This document shows positions 54,538-64,000 of a stretch of 64,000 bases of DNA, piece by piece. Both the position numbers and the translations under genes were made by a program. Origin of the DNA: Siphonodentalium dalli (Eukaryota; Mollusca; Scaphopoda; Gadilida; Siphonodentaliidae); NCBI GenBank assembly GCA_032622095.1, contig CP136061.1:90809845-90873844 (forward strand). Reading direction: 5' to 3'. Below the pieces are notes generated by a model. The model searched no databases and was not told where the DNA came from. It saw only the letters and a list, made by a program, of their open reading frames with translations. The first letter of the stretch is position 1. Every line of letters begins with the position of its first letter.

Positions 54538-55572
54538 TGTGCCAAGACAACCCCAGGGACATAACTTTCAACCCGGGAAGAAGACAGGCAATCTCTAAGT
54601 CGCGGGGGCGCTAGATTACCACACATATCAGCGCCACTGTCGGACACATCTAGATTGTCAAATACTGGACATCAAAAGAGATTAGCGGACACCCAGGCAG
54701 TACCCATGGCTGACACATACACATGTGGATAATTGGGGAGTAAACAGACCGATCTTGGGATTAGCGGGACCAGATACCTCGCCTAGAAAAGCTATTGAAA
54801 CCCAATGCAGCGCGATGGACGAAAGGAGTAGTCTAAAGGACGCATAGGAAAATGACGATCGCCCGATTACCCTAGGTACGCCTAGAATCGATTCGCCGTG
54901 AATATGCACCGGGCTGTCATTAATGCCCTCTGTGTATTTAGTAAGAAGAAAGCCGACACCGATAACCAGTTCTATCTGACCACACAGCGGTGACCGAGAA
55001 TTCTCGGACGCTAGGAAAAGCAGCTGAAAGTATGGACGAAAACGCAAGGTAAACATTATGACTCTTGTGGTTCTAACAACGTCCCACTGATGCGCCGACG
55101 GAAGAAGAAGAGCAGACGACAGGAAGGTAAACTCAACCAGTTTTAACCGACAACCAAGATGTGACCAACGACTCTCGTGGCACTAAGAAGACAGCTAGGA
55201 TCTCCAGCCGGGAACATGGATAGGAATACAAGGCAAACATTACAATCCTGTATTTCTAACAACGCTACCCCGATGTGCCGACGAAGAAGCGAAGCAGACG
55301 ACAGGAAGAGGAGCTCAACCGGAACTCAACCGAGCAGAAGAAGAGCAGACGACAGGAAGACAAACTCAACCGGTACTCAACCGAGCAGAAGACAAGCAGA
55401 CACGCCCAACCTATGAAGACGGAAGAAGACCCTGAACCGAGCAGACGACAGGAAGATAAACTCAACCAGGAGAAACCCAGATGCCGATGATTGAACATTA
55501 TTGACTTTGTTGTAAATAAATAATCAAACCGTTCTGATAGCCTTAAGAGTTATATGTACCCGTATTGGCACA
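54538..55572 (+). mobile_element. 3' LTR of LTR retroelement
   Basis: 1,035 bp, the same length as the 5' LTR. By eye I found about four substitutions (near 48,856/54,996, 49,093/55,233, 49,234/55,374 and 49,337/55,477), so identity is about 99.6%. CTGA follows directly. Confidence 0.95.
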
Positions 55573-56154
55573 CTGATGACAATTCCAATGACAATGTTGA
55601 CCAAATGTATGAGAATATTGTTTTCTTAAATTAACTAGCAGTTTTTGACTGGCCACGGGAGAGGGACCAGGTCACAAGCTTTCCAAGTGTTAGAAATTTC
55701 CAACCTGTCACCTCCCTGAGGTTGGAAAATGTCCAACTGATGACCATTTCAGTCCAAAATTTTGACAAAAATAGGAAAATATGCAAAATTTGGTCCAAAA
55801 ACAATTAATTCCCCCCAATAAATTGGTTGAAAATCAAACTACTAGAACAATTCAACCTATTGTTGGTGTGAAATTTCCAACTAATGTTTTTGCAGGTATG
55901 AAATTTCCAACTGTTGAAAATTTTGACCAAAGTTGGGGGGGGGGGGGGGGGGGGGTAATACACCCCACCCCCCCCATGTCGCCACGTCTCTGCGTACACA
56001 TAGCGCGATGAAAACGTGATAAGCGGGATATGAGCAGAGCTTGTCACGTGCGCTGCATGTATAACTGGTGAGGAGTTTCTCTTTCGCGTGCGGGCTGACA
56101 TTATCAATGGGTGTTATATTAGTTTTATTTATAGAATGGGAATATTTGGGATGA
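55573..56154. repeat. Right flank repeats and 22-base G run
   Basis: Contains another unit of the flank repeat ('ggttggaaaatgtccaact' near 55,720), two 'gaaatttccaactgttgaaa'-like phrases and a G run at 55,936-55,957 followed by C-rich DNA. The overlapping frames here encode homopolymers and are not genes. Confidence 0.7.
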
Positions 56155-56450
56155 TTAAAAGTCAAACTGCGAGCTGGAGGCCGAGTCCCATAAAAGGTGC
56201 ATGTAGTTGGGGAAATTCCATTTCGTTTATTGTGTTAATCAACGTTGAGTAATGTTTATTTTTGGTTTGTGATAAACTATATGTCAATTACAAATGAAAG
56301 AAATTTCTGCAGCCCACTGGGGGTTGTGGGCGGAGACGGTCGAGTCGGCCACCGGTTCGTTAATTCGGTGCTGGTTGTTATTGTTATTTAACGGAATTCT
56401 GGTTCGCAAAACCAATATATTTTATATTCTACAATTACATTCTTGGGTTT
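56155..56450. repeat. Dispersed repeat family R1, copy 2
   Basis: It is in the opposite orientation to 1,918-2,285, with shared 'gaggccgagtc', 'tctgcagcccactg', 'ggtgctggttgttattgtta' and 'aaccaatatattttatattc'. Confidence 0.65.
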
Positions 56451-56929
56451 ATAATATATGATCTTGAGCGCGTTACCATTTCTGACATTGGTTCTCTTGT
56501 TTTAACAGATTGAAAATGTCTGACAATTTTCAGCGCTTCCACTGTGCGTTACTCGTATTTTGATACTTTTTCAACTCAAAGCAAAAGCCAGCCTGATCGC
56601 AGCGGAGTGTGACAGTGGTATCAGCAGACCGCATTTCAAAATGGGATTGTACTGTAAACCTGCTGTAAACGCCGGAAGAACGCCATGTATAACGCTTGGG
56701 CGTAAAGCGAGCGCCAGAGTCGCAGTGGCAGCACAATGTGGACGTTCTATGAGCGGGAACCAGTCCATAACACCCCATGACAGCGCAATAAGTTTTGGAC
56801 AGAGCCTCGTTGAGCGTATTGAAGACGGGAAAGGCACGTAGTGAGAATTTTATTAAGCTTACTGTAGTCACAAAAGACAAGATTAATTTCTTGCTGCGAT
56901 CACGAGAAGCTAATATGCGCTCTTGCTAC

Positions 56930-57227
56930 GTCCACATAACATTCACGTCGCTCGCTTGGCGCTTTGCTTTGCACTGTCACGGCGACAGTACTACGTCCTG
57001 GCCAGAACGCCGAGCCTCTGCGCTTGTTTTGTGCATGCATAAAACAAGCGCGGCGCTCTGGCACCTACGGGCGACCATGGAGATCCTCGCCCGTTGTAGC
57101 CAGTGTCCACTGCGTCACCAATCGGTTCTTGGAGACCTTAGTGCGTTTATGTGGCCGCTTTGGTACTTTTGCAGCGCAATGAGAGCGCCGGTCTGAGTGT
57201 GACAGGGGCTTAAGAGAATGCATTGGC
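56930..57227. mobile_element. Right terminus and arm of the nested foldback transposon
   Basis: The arm 56,950-57,155 is the inverse of 47,428-47,600. The end 57,155-57,227 is the inverse of 42,857-42,935 ('ttggtacttttgcagcgca', 'gagcgccgg', 'ctgagtgtgacagggg', 'agagaatgcattggc'). The palindromic-MITE word is again outermost. Confidence 0.85.
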
Positions 57228-57322
57228 ATAGGATTTTCATGGACGGGATATAACCCTTAATCGATATTTAGCATAATGTTGCACCAATCAGCATAGTAAT
57301 CAGATAACCCTAGATTACTTAC

Positions 57323-57363
57323 CATGTCTAAAGAAAGTCACAATCCAACTGCCAGGACAATTT
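57323..57363 (-). CDS. Possible 41-bp exon upstream of the receptor
   Basis: Between 'ccttttttgttgaaatag' and a GTAAGT donor, one frame is open and reads NCPGSWIVTFFRH. It would enter in phase 2 and leave in phase 1, which fits the exon starting at 30,799. It does not fit the phase 0 exit of the exon at 57,455. No domain is recognised. It is listed because both splice sites are strong. Confidence 0.25.
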
Positions 57364-57454
57364 CTATTTCAACAAAAAAGGAAGATATAACATGTACATT
57401 TTTTCAATAGATGAATATATCGGTTTAGGTGCATACTATATCATATGAACTTAC

Positions 57455-57546
57455 TTTGTTTTTCAAATTTGTAAGTGAGTTCTTCACACATACATTGAAA
57501 TCGGGCGACAACTTTCCATCCGCATTGCATAATCTGGTTGATCCAT
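57455..57546 (-). CDS. Possible HRM-like exon of the adhesion GPCR
   Basis: With acceptor 'gttattctaatccag' and donor GTAAGT, the one fully open frame reads GSTRLCNADGKLSPDFNVC and on to NSLTNLKNK. The R-x-C-x-x-x-G-x(8)-C spacing recalls the end of the hormone receptor (HRM) domain, which many adhesion receptors have before GAIN; the usual Trp is Leu. It enters in phase 1, whereas the mucin-like exon above leaves in phase 0, so an exon is missing or one assignment is wrong. Confidence 0.35.
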
Positions 57547-57977
57547 CTGGATTAGAATAACACCAAATTAATCCTGTGTTTGGTAATCATTATGTCGCCA
57601 CACGGGTGGTGGGTGGAACGATATTTGGGTAGGTTTCAACAGTTGTATTATAGGGCCATATCTTGCCACATGTATAAACGTTGCAAAATCAGCCTGCGAA
57701 ATGGAAAGCATCTGTCGATATAGGTAGATGGATGGTTGTGGTGCTAAAACTTCATGAAACACTGCTTTAGTCTCACTTTTTAAAAGACAACATGCATCAA
57801 TTGGAACGAATTATCGTTGTGTGTGAAGTTCTGCACGCATACACACTTTTTAATAAGATCTGTTTGCACTGATTAGAATTATCGCATCCATTTAAATAGT
57901 GCCGCATGGCATACTTGCCGCGAGTATGAACCTTTATGTAAAATAACTTGCAATAATAGGGCTTTTGGACTTCATAC

Positions 57978-58450
57978 CAAAAACATATGCCATTGTTGTA
58001 GTGGGATTTGCTTAGTAGTTGGAGTGGCTGTGACAACATTAGTGATATTTGATGCTATCACTGGTGTAGTACTAATATAAATTGATTTACTTTCTGTCTT
58101 TGCTGTAGTAGTGGGAGTAGTAGTAGTAATAGTAACAGTAGTGGTAGTAGTTGATACTATCGCGTTTGTAGGGGCAGTATAATTTGAGGACAGTTCTGCC
58201 GTTGTTGTGATAGTTGGAGTGGCCGTGGCAATGAGAGTAGTTGATGTCGTCAAGTTTGTTCTGCTAGTCGACGTTAGTGGCATTCCTCTCGTTGTGATAG
58301 TTGGAGTCACTGTGGCAGTAGTAATATTAGTTGATTCGATCACTGTTATAGGGCTAGTATAAGTTGACGTACCTTCTGTCGTTGTTTTCGTAGTAGTTGG
58401 AGTGTTTGTGGCAGTATTAGTAGTTGATGCTAACACTGTTTTAGTGATGA

Positions 58451-58485
<35 letters not shown>

Positions 58486-58852
58486 GTTGTAGTAGTAGTA
58501 GTAGTAGTTGAAGATATCTCTGTCGTAATGCTAGTATAAGTTGATGTACTTTCTGTCGTCGTTGTTATGGTGGTACTAGGAGTAGTTGATGCAATCACGT
58601 TTGTTCTGTTAGTAGAAGTTAATGGCATCCTTCGCGTTGTTGTTTTAGAAGTGCTAGTAGAACGTAATGTAAATTCCGTTGTTGTAGTTGTGGAAGACGG
58701 TATCACTGTTGTAGTGCTATCATGCTTTGGTGTACTTCCCGTTGTTGTGAACAGCCACCAACACGTACCGCAGCATAATAATTCTTCTGGATTTACATTT
58801 GACTCACACGAGCTAGCTTGACAGTCTGAAGTCTTGTCACCATACTTACAAT
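57978..58852 (-). CDS. Cys-rich plus Thr/Ser-rich mucin-like extracellular exon
   Basis: An 875-bp exon with acceptor 'tatatgtatgttacag' above 58,852 and donor GTATGA below 57,978, open throughout (291 codons). It starts with a compact cysteine motif (CKYGDKTSDCQASSCES, then LLCCGTCWW) that resembles a PLAC-like C-x-C-x-C-x-CC-x-x-C pattern. About 240 residues of Thr/Ser-rich sequence follow, in repeating blocks such as TTTTEST and TSTYTS, with a run of 17 or more Thr encoded by 58,455-58,508. This looks like a heavily O-glycosylated stalk. The strand and position suggest the ectodomain of the same adhesion receptor, but an independent gene cannot be excluded. Confidence 0.65.
58455..58508. 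repeat. (TAG)n / (ACT)n trinucleotide tract in the mucin-like exon
   Basis: An almost pure trinucleotide run that encodes consecutive Thr on minus. Length variation here would alter the stalk without a frameshift. Confidence 0.9.
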
Positions 58853-58876
58853 CTGTAACATACATATATATATAGA

Positions 58877-59020
58877 ATATGTAGCCAGTGTCGTCGCTTA
58901 AATTGTTTATGTCCGTGAGGGGATTTGAGCATCTATTGGGCGAGGCTCTGTCGAGTCAAATAGATGCCAAATCCCCCGAGCGGACATAAACAGTTTAAGC
59001 GACGATATTAGCTACATATT
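58877..59020. repeat. Hairpin with ~61-bp arms
   Basis: 'cgtcgcttaaattgtttatg' and 'gaggggatttgagcatctat' (58,877-58,937) are mirrored by 'atagatgccaaatccccc' and 'cataaacagtttaagcgacg' (58,957-59,020) around a 19-base centre. It stands directly upstream of the mucin-like exon on its strand. Confidence 0.9.
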
Positions 59021-59600
59021 TTATTTATCCATCGCACAAAACTTGCTTTTTGTGAGGTAAATCTGTCATTTTCCTCAGTTTTACATTCGTTACTTCGATG
59101 ACGCCATTACATTTATTAGGTCAAGCAACCAATTAGAAAAGTGGGAAAACCGGAGTGCAGCTTAGAGCGAAATAGTTCGTTGGCATTTTTACAATGATTA
59201 TAAACAGACCTTGTTCTGAGGATTTATAGATGTTTTAGAGCTAAAACATATATCATTTTACGAATTATTTTAGTGAATTATACACGATAAAAACGTTCTG
59301 AAATCACAATGACGTCATTAAGGCCGGTTGACGTCCCTAGTTACCTGCGTAATTTGCATATCAAATTACGTCATAAAAGTAGTACTAACCTAATAAAGCT
59401 ACGTTGACCTAATAAAGCTACATTGACGTAATAAACGTAAAGTTTATTAGGCAGGCTTTATGTAGTCAATAGACGTAGTGAGCGGTGGATAAATGTCATG
59501 TCAGAACATGATCTATATAGTCTAGGCACCACGGGAGGCGGAATATCCCCTGGCACCGCATTTATGTGACCTTATTTCTCTTGAGGCTGAGCTATTCCTA
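59021..59600. repeat. Possible MITE and no gene
   Basis: 'atttatccatcgc' at 59,025 and 'gcggtggataaat' at 59,485 are an imperfect inverted pair. In between are direct 'cctaataaagctac.ttgac' repeats (59,388-59,430). No gene is seen. Confidence 0.5.
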
Positions 59601-59935
59601 TATGAGAACCATGCTGAATAATACTGTACAGTGGTGGTACCATAGTAGTACCAACTGTAACATGCTAGATTACTATAGTACAGCTTCATGATTACATAAT
59701 GGTGAACAACACGTTACAGTGGTAGTATACAAACTGAAACACGGTATATTACTATAGTACAGCTCCATGCTTGCATAATAGTGAACAACACTTTACAGTG
59801 GTATTATACAAACTGCAACATGGTAGATTACTATAGTACAGCTCCACGATTGCATAATGGTTAACAACACTTTACAGTGGTAGTATACAAACTGTAACAA
59901 GGTAGAGTACCCTAGCACATTACTATGATACGATG
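59601..59935. repeat. 79-bp tandem repeat, about four copies
   Basis: 'tactatagtacagct' starts at 59,671, 59,750 and 59,829, a 79-bp period. Each unit also has 'gaacaacac.ttacagtggta' and 'atacaaactg.aaca'. Confidence 0.92.
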
Positions 59936-60027
59936 GTAGTGCAATGGTAAATATCACTTCACCGTAGAAGTACCATGCGGTTTAGTACTATGGTGCTTTT
60001 ATATATTCTATTATATATTTTGAAAGA

Positions 60028-60330
60028 TCTGTGTGTGTGTGTGTGTCTGTCTGTGTGTGTGTGTGTGTAATCGATGAACTCAAAAACGACCGACCCGATT
60101 TCGATGAAACTTGGTACGTGGGGGTATTTTCGGCCGGGGGTTAACATAGGCCTATTGATTTGCCCGTGCGACGTGACCTTGACCTTGAAATCGGGTAATT
60201 TCAAGGTCAAACGCCCGAATATCACGGGATTTCGATGAAACTTGGTATGTGGGGGTACTTTCGTATGGGGAGTCTCATAAGCATATTAATTTGCCCGTGC
60301 GACGTGACATTGACCTTGAAATCACTCTAT
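60028..60330. repeat. (TG)n-started compound repeat, relative of 20.88 kb
   Basis: (TG)n with TCTG interruptions is followed by 'gatttcgatgaaacttggta', 'cgtgcgacgtgaccttgac' and 'aatatcacgggatttcgatg'. An internal duplication of about 132 bp repeats 'gatttcgatgaaacttgg' at 60,098 and 60,230. It is homologous to 20,935-21,190. Confidence 0.85.
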
Positions 60331-60334
60331 ATAT

Positions 60335-61690
60335 AGATATACACCCCATTCATGATCATACAGTCACTTCATGTATACATATTCGCCTCACCATTGGCCA
60401 TACAATTACTCCATGTATATATATTTGCCACACCCATGGCCATGTAGTCACTCAAGCTATACATCACCAATGGCCATACAGACGTTCTATATATATATAT
60501 ATACCAATACCCCGCTCACACGATCATTCATATACCCAGGCTTGCATATGCACCTCATGCATGACAATTCAGCCACTCGCTGTATACTCATAACCACATT
60601 CGTGGTCATATAGTCAATAATTGTTTACCAATTTACATCACCATTGGCCATATGGTTATTCCATATACACATATCGGCCGCACCAATGGTCATATAGCCA
60701 CTAAAGATATACATATGCACCCCACCCATGCCTATAAAGTCACTCCAGATATACATATACACCTCACCAGTGGCCATGCAGCTTTCAAGACATACCAATA
60801 CCCAGCACATCACCTCACCGTTGGCCATAAGGTCACTCACTCCCTGTATACACATGACCATATAGCCACTCAAGATATACATATCCACCCCACTCATGAC
60901 CATATAGTCACTCCAGTTGTGAATATACACCTCACTAATTGCCATACAATCCTTCAAGACATACCAGTACCATTTACACCACCTCACCATCGGCCATATG
61001 GTATCTTCCGCATACCTATTTGCCACATACATGGCATATAGTCACTCAAGATATACATAAACACCCCACACATGGCCATATAGTCATTCAATGTATACAT
61101 ATACACCTCAGCATTGAATGTATACACCAATACCACATGGCCATTTGTATACTCCAGACTTGCATATACACCTCACGCATGACAATTCAGCCATTCGCTG
61201 TATACTCATACATCCGATCCATGATCATACAGCGACTCCATGTATACATATATATCCCCTAATGACAATATACCAACAGCAAAGATGCACATACATACCA
61301 TATGCACCTAATATCACAATGCCACTTCACACGCTCGCCAATAACCATCCATCTATGCATATATGCATATACATTTCAACAATCATGATCATACAACCGT
61401 TCCATGTACACCTATAATTATTATACCCATAAGCATACAACCACTCCTTATGTATCCATACACACCACACATTTTCATACAACCAGCACATGTATACATA
61501 TACACCCATCCATAACAATAAAGCCACAAAATGAACACCTGTACATTCCACACATACTCATAAAGCCACTTCATATATACATAAACAACACACGGATGAT
61601 GGAATGTAGCTACTCTTGTTATACCATGCACCACTTCAGTGACTATACAGCCACGCCGCGTATACATATTCACCCAATGCATTAGCTCTC
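60335..61690. repeat. Degenerate ~45-bp minisatellite, about 1.35 kb
   Basis: 'gatatacatatacacc.cac', 'ccatggccatatagtcact' and 'caagatatacata' alternate throughout, with a unit near 45 bp. As this is a multiple of three, long frames full of His/Ile/Thr cross it on plus, and Trp/Met/Tyr-rich ones on minus; these are artefacts of the repeat. Confidence 0.9.
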
Positions 61691-61940
61691 CTATGACAAC
61701 AATAATAGGACCTATAGTTTTCACTTAATTAAGTAACATGTTTAATAACCCAGTAGGTCACAATTTGCTACCTTTTCGGAACAGCAGAGAATAATGTTTG
61801 GGATATCTATATGAAAAATTAACTTGTTGGGTGCATAAGAAATGTTAGTATTCAATCTATATAACATATAATAGTCAAATTTTGTCATCAACCGCAACTT
61901 GTATGTGGTTGCATGGCACGCAGCATGGGGCAATATTTAC
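61691..61940. other. No gene seen
   Basis: A short AT-rich spacer between the minisatellite and the next repeat. Confidence 0.5.
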
Positions 61941-61944
61941 CATT

Positions 61945-62680
61945 TTTCACATTTTGGCCGCCATTTTTGCAGCCATTTTGAGCCAAAGTGACAATTTTGG
62001 AACCAATGAGTTGGAATATGCATAATAAATGGAATGTTTCACTAAAATTGCACAGTTCTGCCCATTTCTTGATGAAATATGACTAGAAATCACAATGGTG
62101 ATTTTGGGAAAATGTTATACCGATTTCTGTAAAATCGAATTTTTGAGGGATCAGAAGGGTTTCTGACTTCATGAATGGCATATTTCATTGCTCCAATGGT
62201 CAGTTAATTAACATGAAAAATACAACATAAAGTCACAATTCTCAACAAGTATCAAACAGCATAAACTGATCTTAAAGACATTAGAGAAAACAAATAAAAT
62301 TTTCCACTTCCGGCTGCCATTTTGGGCGCCATTTCTGCAGCCATTTTGAGCCATAGTGACAATTTTGGTACTAATGAGTTAGAATATGCATAATAAATGC
62401 AATGTTTCACTAAAATTTCACAGTTCTGCCCATTTCTTGATGAAATATGACTAGAAATCCCAATGGTGAATTTTGGTAAAAGTTTATACCGCTTTCTGTA
62501 AAATCGAATTTTTGAGGGATCAGAAGGGTTTCTGACACCATGAATGGCATATTTCATTGCTCCAATGGTCAGTTAACATGAAGTCACAATTCTCAACCAG
62601 TACCAAACAGCATAAACTGATCTTTAAGATCCAGCTGCCATTTTGACGGCCATCTTGGACGGCGAGTTCCAATTTTACCA
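61945..62680. repeat. Two-copy 368-bp tandem duplication
   Basis: 'ccattttgagcca.agtgac' starts at 61,973 and 62,341, and the following about 240 bp ('tgcataataaatg.aatgttt', 'cttgatgaaatatgactaga', 'gagggatcagaagggtttct') match closely. Both copies are introduced by 'gccgccattttt' or 'ggctgccattttggg' words. Confidence 0.92.
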
Positions 62681-62950
62681 TATAATGGTAGCATTTTATC
62701 TTATCTTCACAAAAATGTATACATTTGTATACTGTATTACTATAATTTGCATCAAACTGACTTAGTGACCCGTCTAAAAAACGGCGGCCATGTTGGGCGC
62801 CATCTTGAATTTAACGGGTTACACTTAACCGAAAGCTGGAACCAGCTGGATTATGATCAGGGATATAGTGGACAATATATGTGCGAAGTTTGGTGCTTTT
62901 ATCCGGAAGTGAACGATTCTTCCATTATTGTGGGTTAAGCGACTCCACTA
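62681..62950. other. No gene seen
   Basis: It includes 'cggcggccatgttgggcgcc' at 62,782 from the same word family and a short plus frame (62,747-62,938) with no recognised domain. Confidence 0.45.
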
Positions 62951-64000
62951 AATGGTGTGACTTAAAGATGTCAAAAGTGGCGTAATTCGAGTCAGGTATG
63001 CACTGAAGGGGAGAGGGTCACTAAACTTGATACAAATATTTTTAGCGCCGATTTCCACCAAATTGATACACATTATTCTCCATTATACGATAATCTAATC
63101 GGGTGATTTAAAGATGCATAATTAGTGTAGTTTGAATGAGAGTGGGGTACTAATAAATTGTTTATACACCAAAGTACTACATAATCATCTCCGTGCTACC
63201 ATGAGTCTAATTGTGTGGCTTAAAGATGCCAAAAGTGCGACCGGTCGAGTCAGGGGTGCATAGAGGGGAGGGAGACAAATATTTATAAAAATAGTTTTAA
63301 CGCCGATTATCATCTAATGTACATAGTCTTCTCCGTGATACGTGGAATCTAATAATGTGATTGAAATACGCCAAATTGGTGGCGTTTGGTGAGAGATGGG
63401 GGCACTGAATGTGATACGAATTTGTTTAGTCGCGGAATTCCACCAGTTTTATATATATTCATCTTCATAATGAGTATAATTGAGTGATTTAAAGATATCA
63501 AATGTGGTGCCGCTTGAGTTAGGGATGGAGAGGGAAGATACACCAGAACTGATAAAAACATGTTTAGCGCCAATTTCCACTAAATTCATACGCGTTTTTC
63601 TCCAATGACACGAAGAATCAAATCGTGTGTGTTAAAGACGCCACATTTGTTGCCTATATATTTGCGAATGTCTGTTTGTCTATGTGCTATATAACTTCAC
63701 GGGGACCATCCAGATGGTGTCATATGGGTCTAACAGGTGTAACTTGTTACGAGGAAGATAATGGTGCGGGTTACTATCTTCTAAAGTGACGCTGTTGGTT
63801 TCATGGCAGAACAGCGGGAGGGGCAGCAATAATGATGCCGGTTTCCACCAAAATTATACGTAAAATCATTTCCATGACATGGCACCTAGAGTAAGTGGTG
63901 CACGGAGAGGGGCACCAAAATTGATAAAAAAAGAGCTATTTTGAACGCCGTTTTCCCCCAAACTGATACGTATATTCTTCGCCATGATATGAGGAATCTA
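62951..64000. repeat. Divergent 110-145-bp tandem repeat, runs off the right edge
   Basis: The anchor 'ttaaagatg(c/t)caaaagtg' recurs near 62,965, 63,108, 63,220, 63,360, 63,489 and 63,633. Between anchors come 'agcgccgatttccaccaaat' and 'gagaggg' phrases. The units are poorly conserved, so the array is old. A related single unit is at 28.06-28.34 kb. Confidence 0.85.

Noticed and set aside
55781-56165. Gly-rich and Pro-rich frames across the G run
   Set aside because: They only translate a 22-base homopolymer; all three frames look the same.
57560-57720. Upstream half of an HRM domain (C-G-K-I-W-P step on minus)
   Set aside because: The frame has a stop just after the only acceptor and no good donor, so it cannot be joined to the 57,546 exon as seen.
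60652-61041. 129-residue His/Thr-rich frame and 135-residue minus frame as proteins
   Set aside because: Both are products of a 45-bp repeat whose period is a multiple of three.

Overview
The window is nuclear DNA of a multicellular animal: AT-rich, intron-dominated, crowded with interspersed repeats, and with GT-AG exons that splice in phase. The repeat vocabulary (dispersed tails asking for 'gggccataactc', runs of 'aaggtcaaggtcaa', TCTG/TGTG-started tails, many MITEs) recalls marine invertebrates such as molluscs and other lophotrochozoans. That placement is an impression; no sequence here fixes the phylum.

The main host gene runs right to left (minus strand) and leaves the window on the left. 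It is an adhesion G-protein-coupled receptor. I recovered eleven consecutive small exons whose phases agree at every junction from about 29.2 kb down to 0.19 kb: the GAIN domain (29,241 to 9,165), a complete GPS autoproteolysis motif split over two exons (13.7 and 9.2 kb), TM1 (8.7 kb), TM2 (6.9 kb) and TM3 to the start of TM4 (0.19-0.34 kb). TM4-TM7 and the tail lie off the left edge. A further exon at 30.6-30.8 kb joins in phase. Upstream on the same strand are a possible HRM-like exon (57.5 kb) and a long Cys-rich plus Thr/Ser-rich mucin-like exon (58.0-58.9 kb), which may be the ectodomain of the same receptor; the phases of those last pieces are not resolved.

The introns hold nearly everything else. 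Between 3.8 and 5.0 kb is a 167-bp satellite interrupted by a 281-bp transposon with a 9-bp target duplication. At 11.9-12.3 kb is a TTAA-flanked double palindrome. At 18-19.4 kb are two minisatellites, one of which has copied a splice donor. From 20.7 to 27.4 kb is an island of repeated compound elements.

Between 34.5 and 42.2 kb lies a decayed DNA transposon neighbourhood: THAP/DDE_Tnp_4-like transposase exons on plus, and a broken SWIM zinc finger plus YqaJ nuclease gene on minus. MITEs and a retroposed segment with target duplications sit among them. Between 42.86 and 57.23 kb is a nest of mobile DNA: a split palindromic MITE, a GC-rich foldback element within it, a GTACC-ended block with 300-bp tandem repeats, and a young LTR retroelement (48,398-55,572) whose two 1,035-bp LTRs differ at only about four noticed sites. 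That LTR element lacks capsid, reverse transcriptase, RNase H and the integrase core. It keeps zinc knuckles, a textbook -1 frameshift signal, protease, an integrase C-terminal domain (the last two tandemly duplicated) and two extra 3' ORFs, one with late-domain-like PPxY motifs.

The right end (58.9-64 kb) is a hairpin, 79-bp, about 45-bp, 368-bp and 110-145-bp tandem repeats and no recognisable gene.
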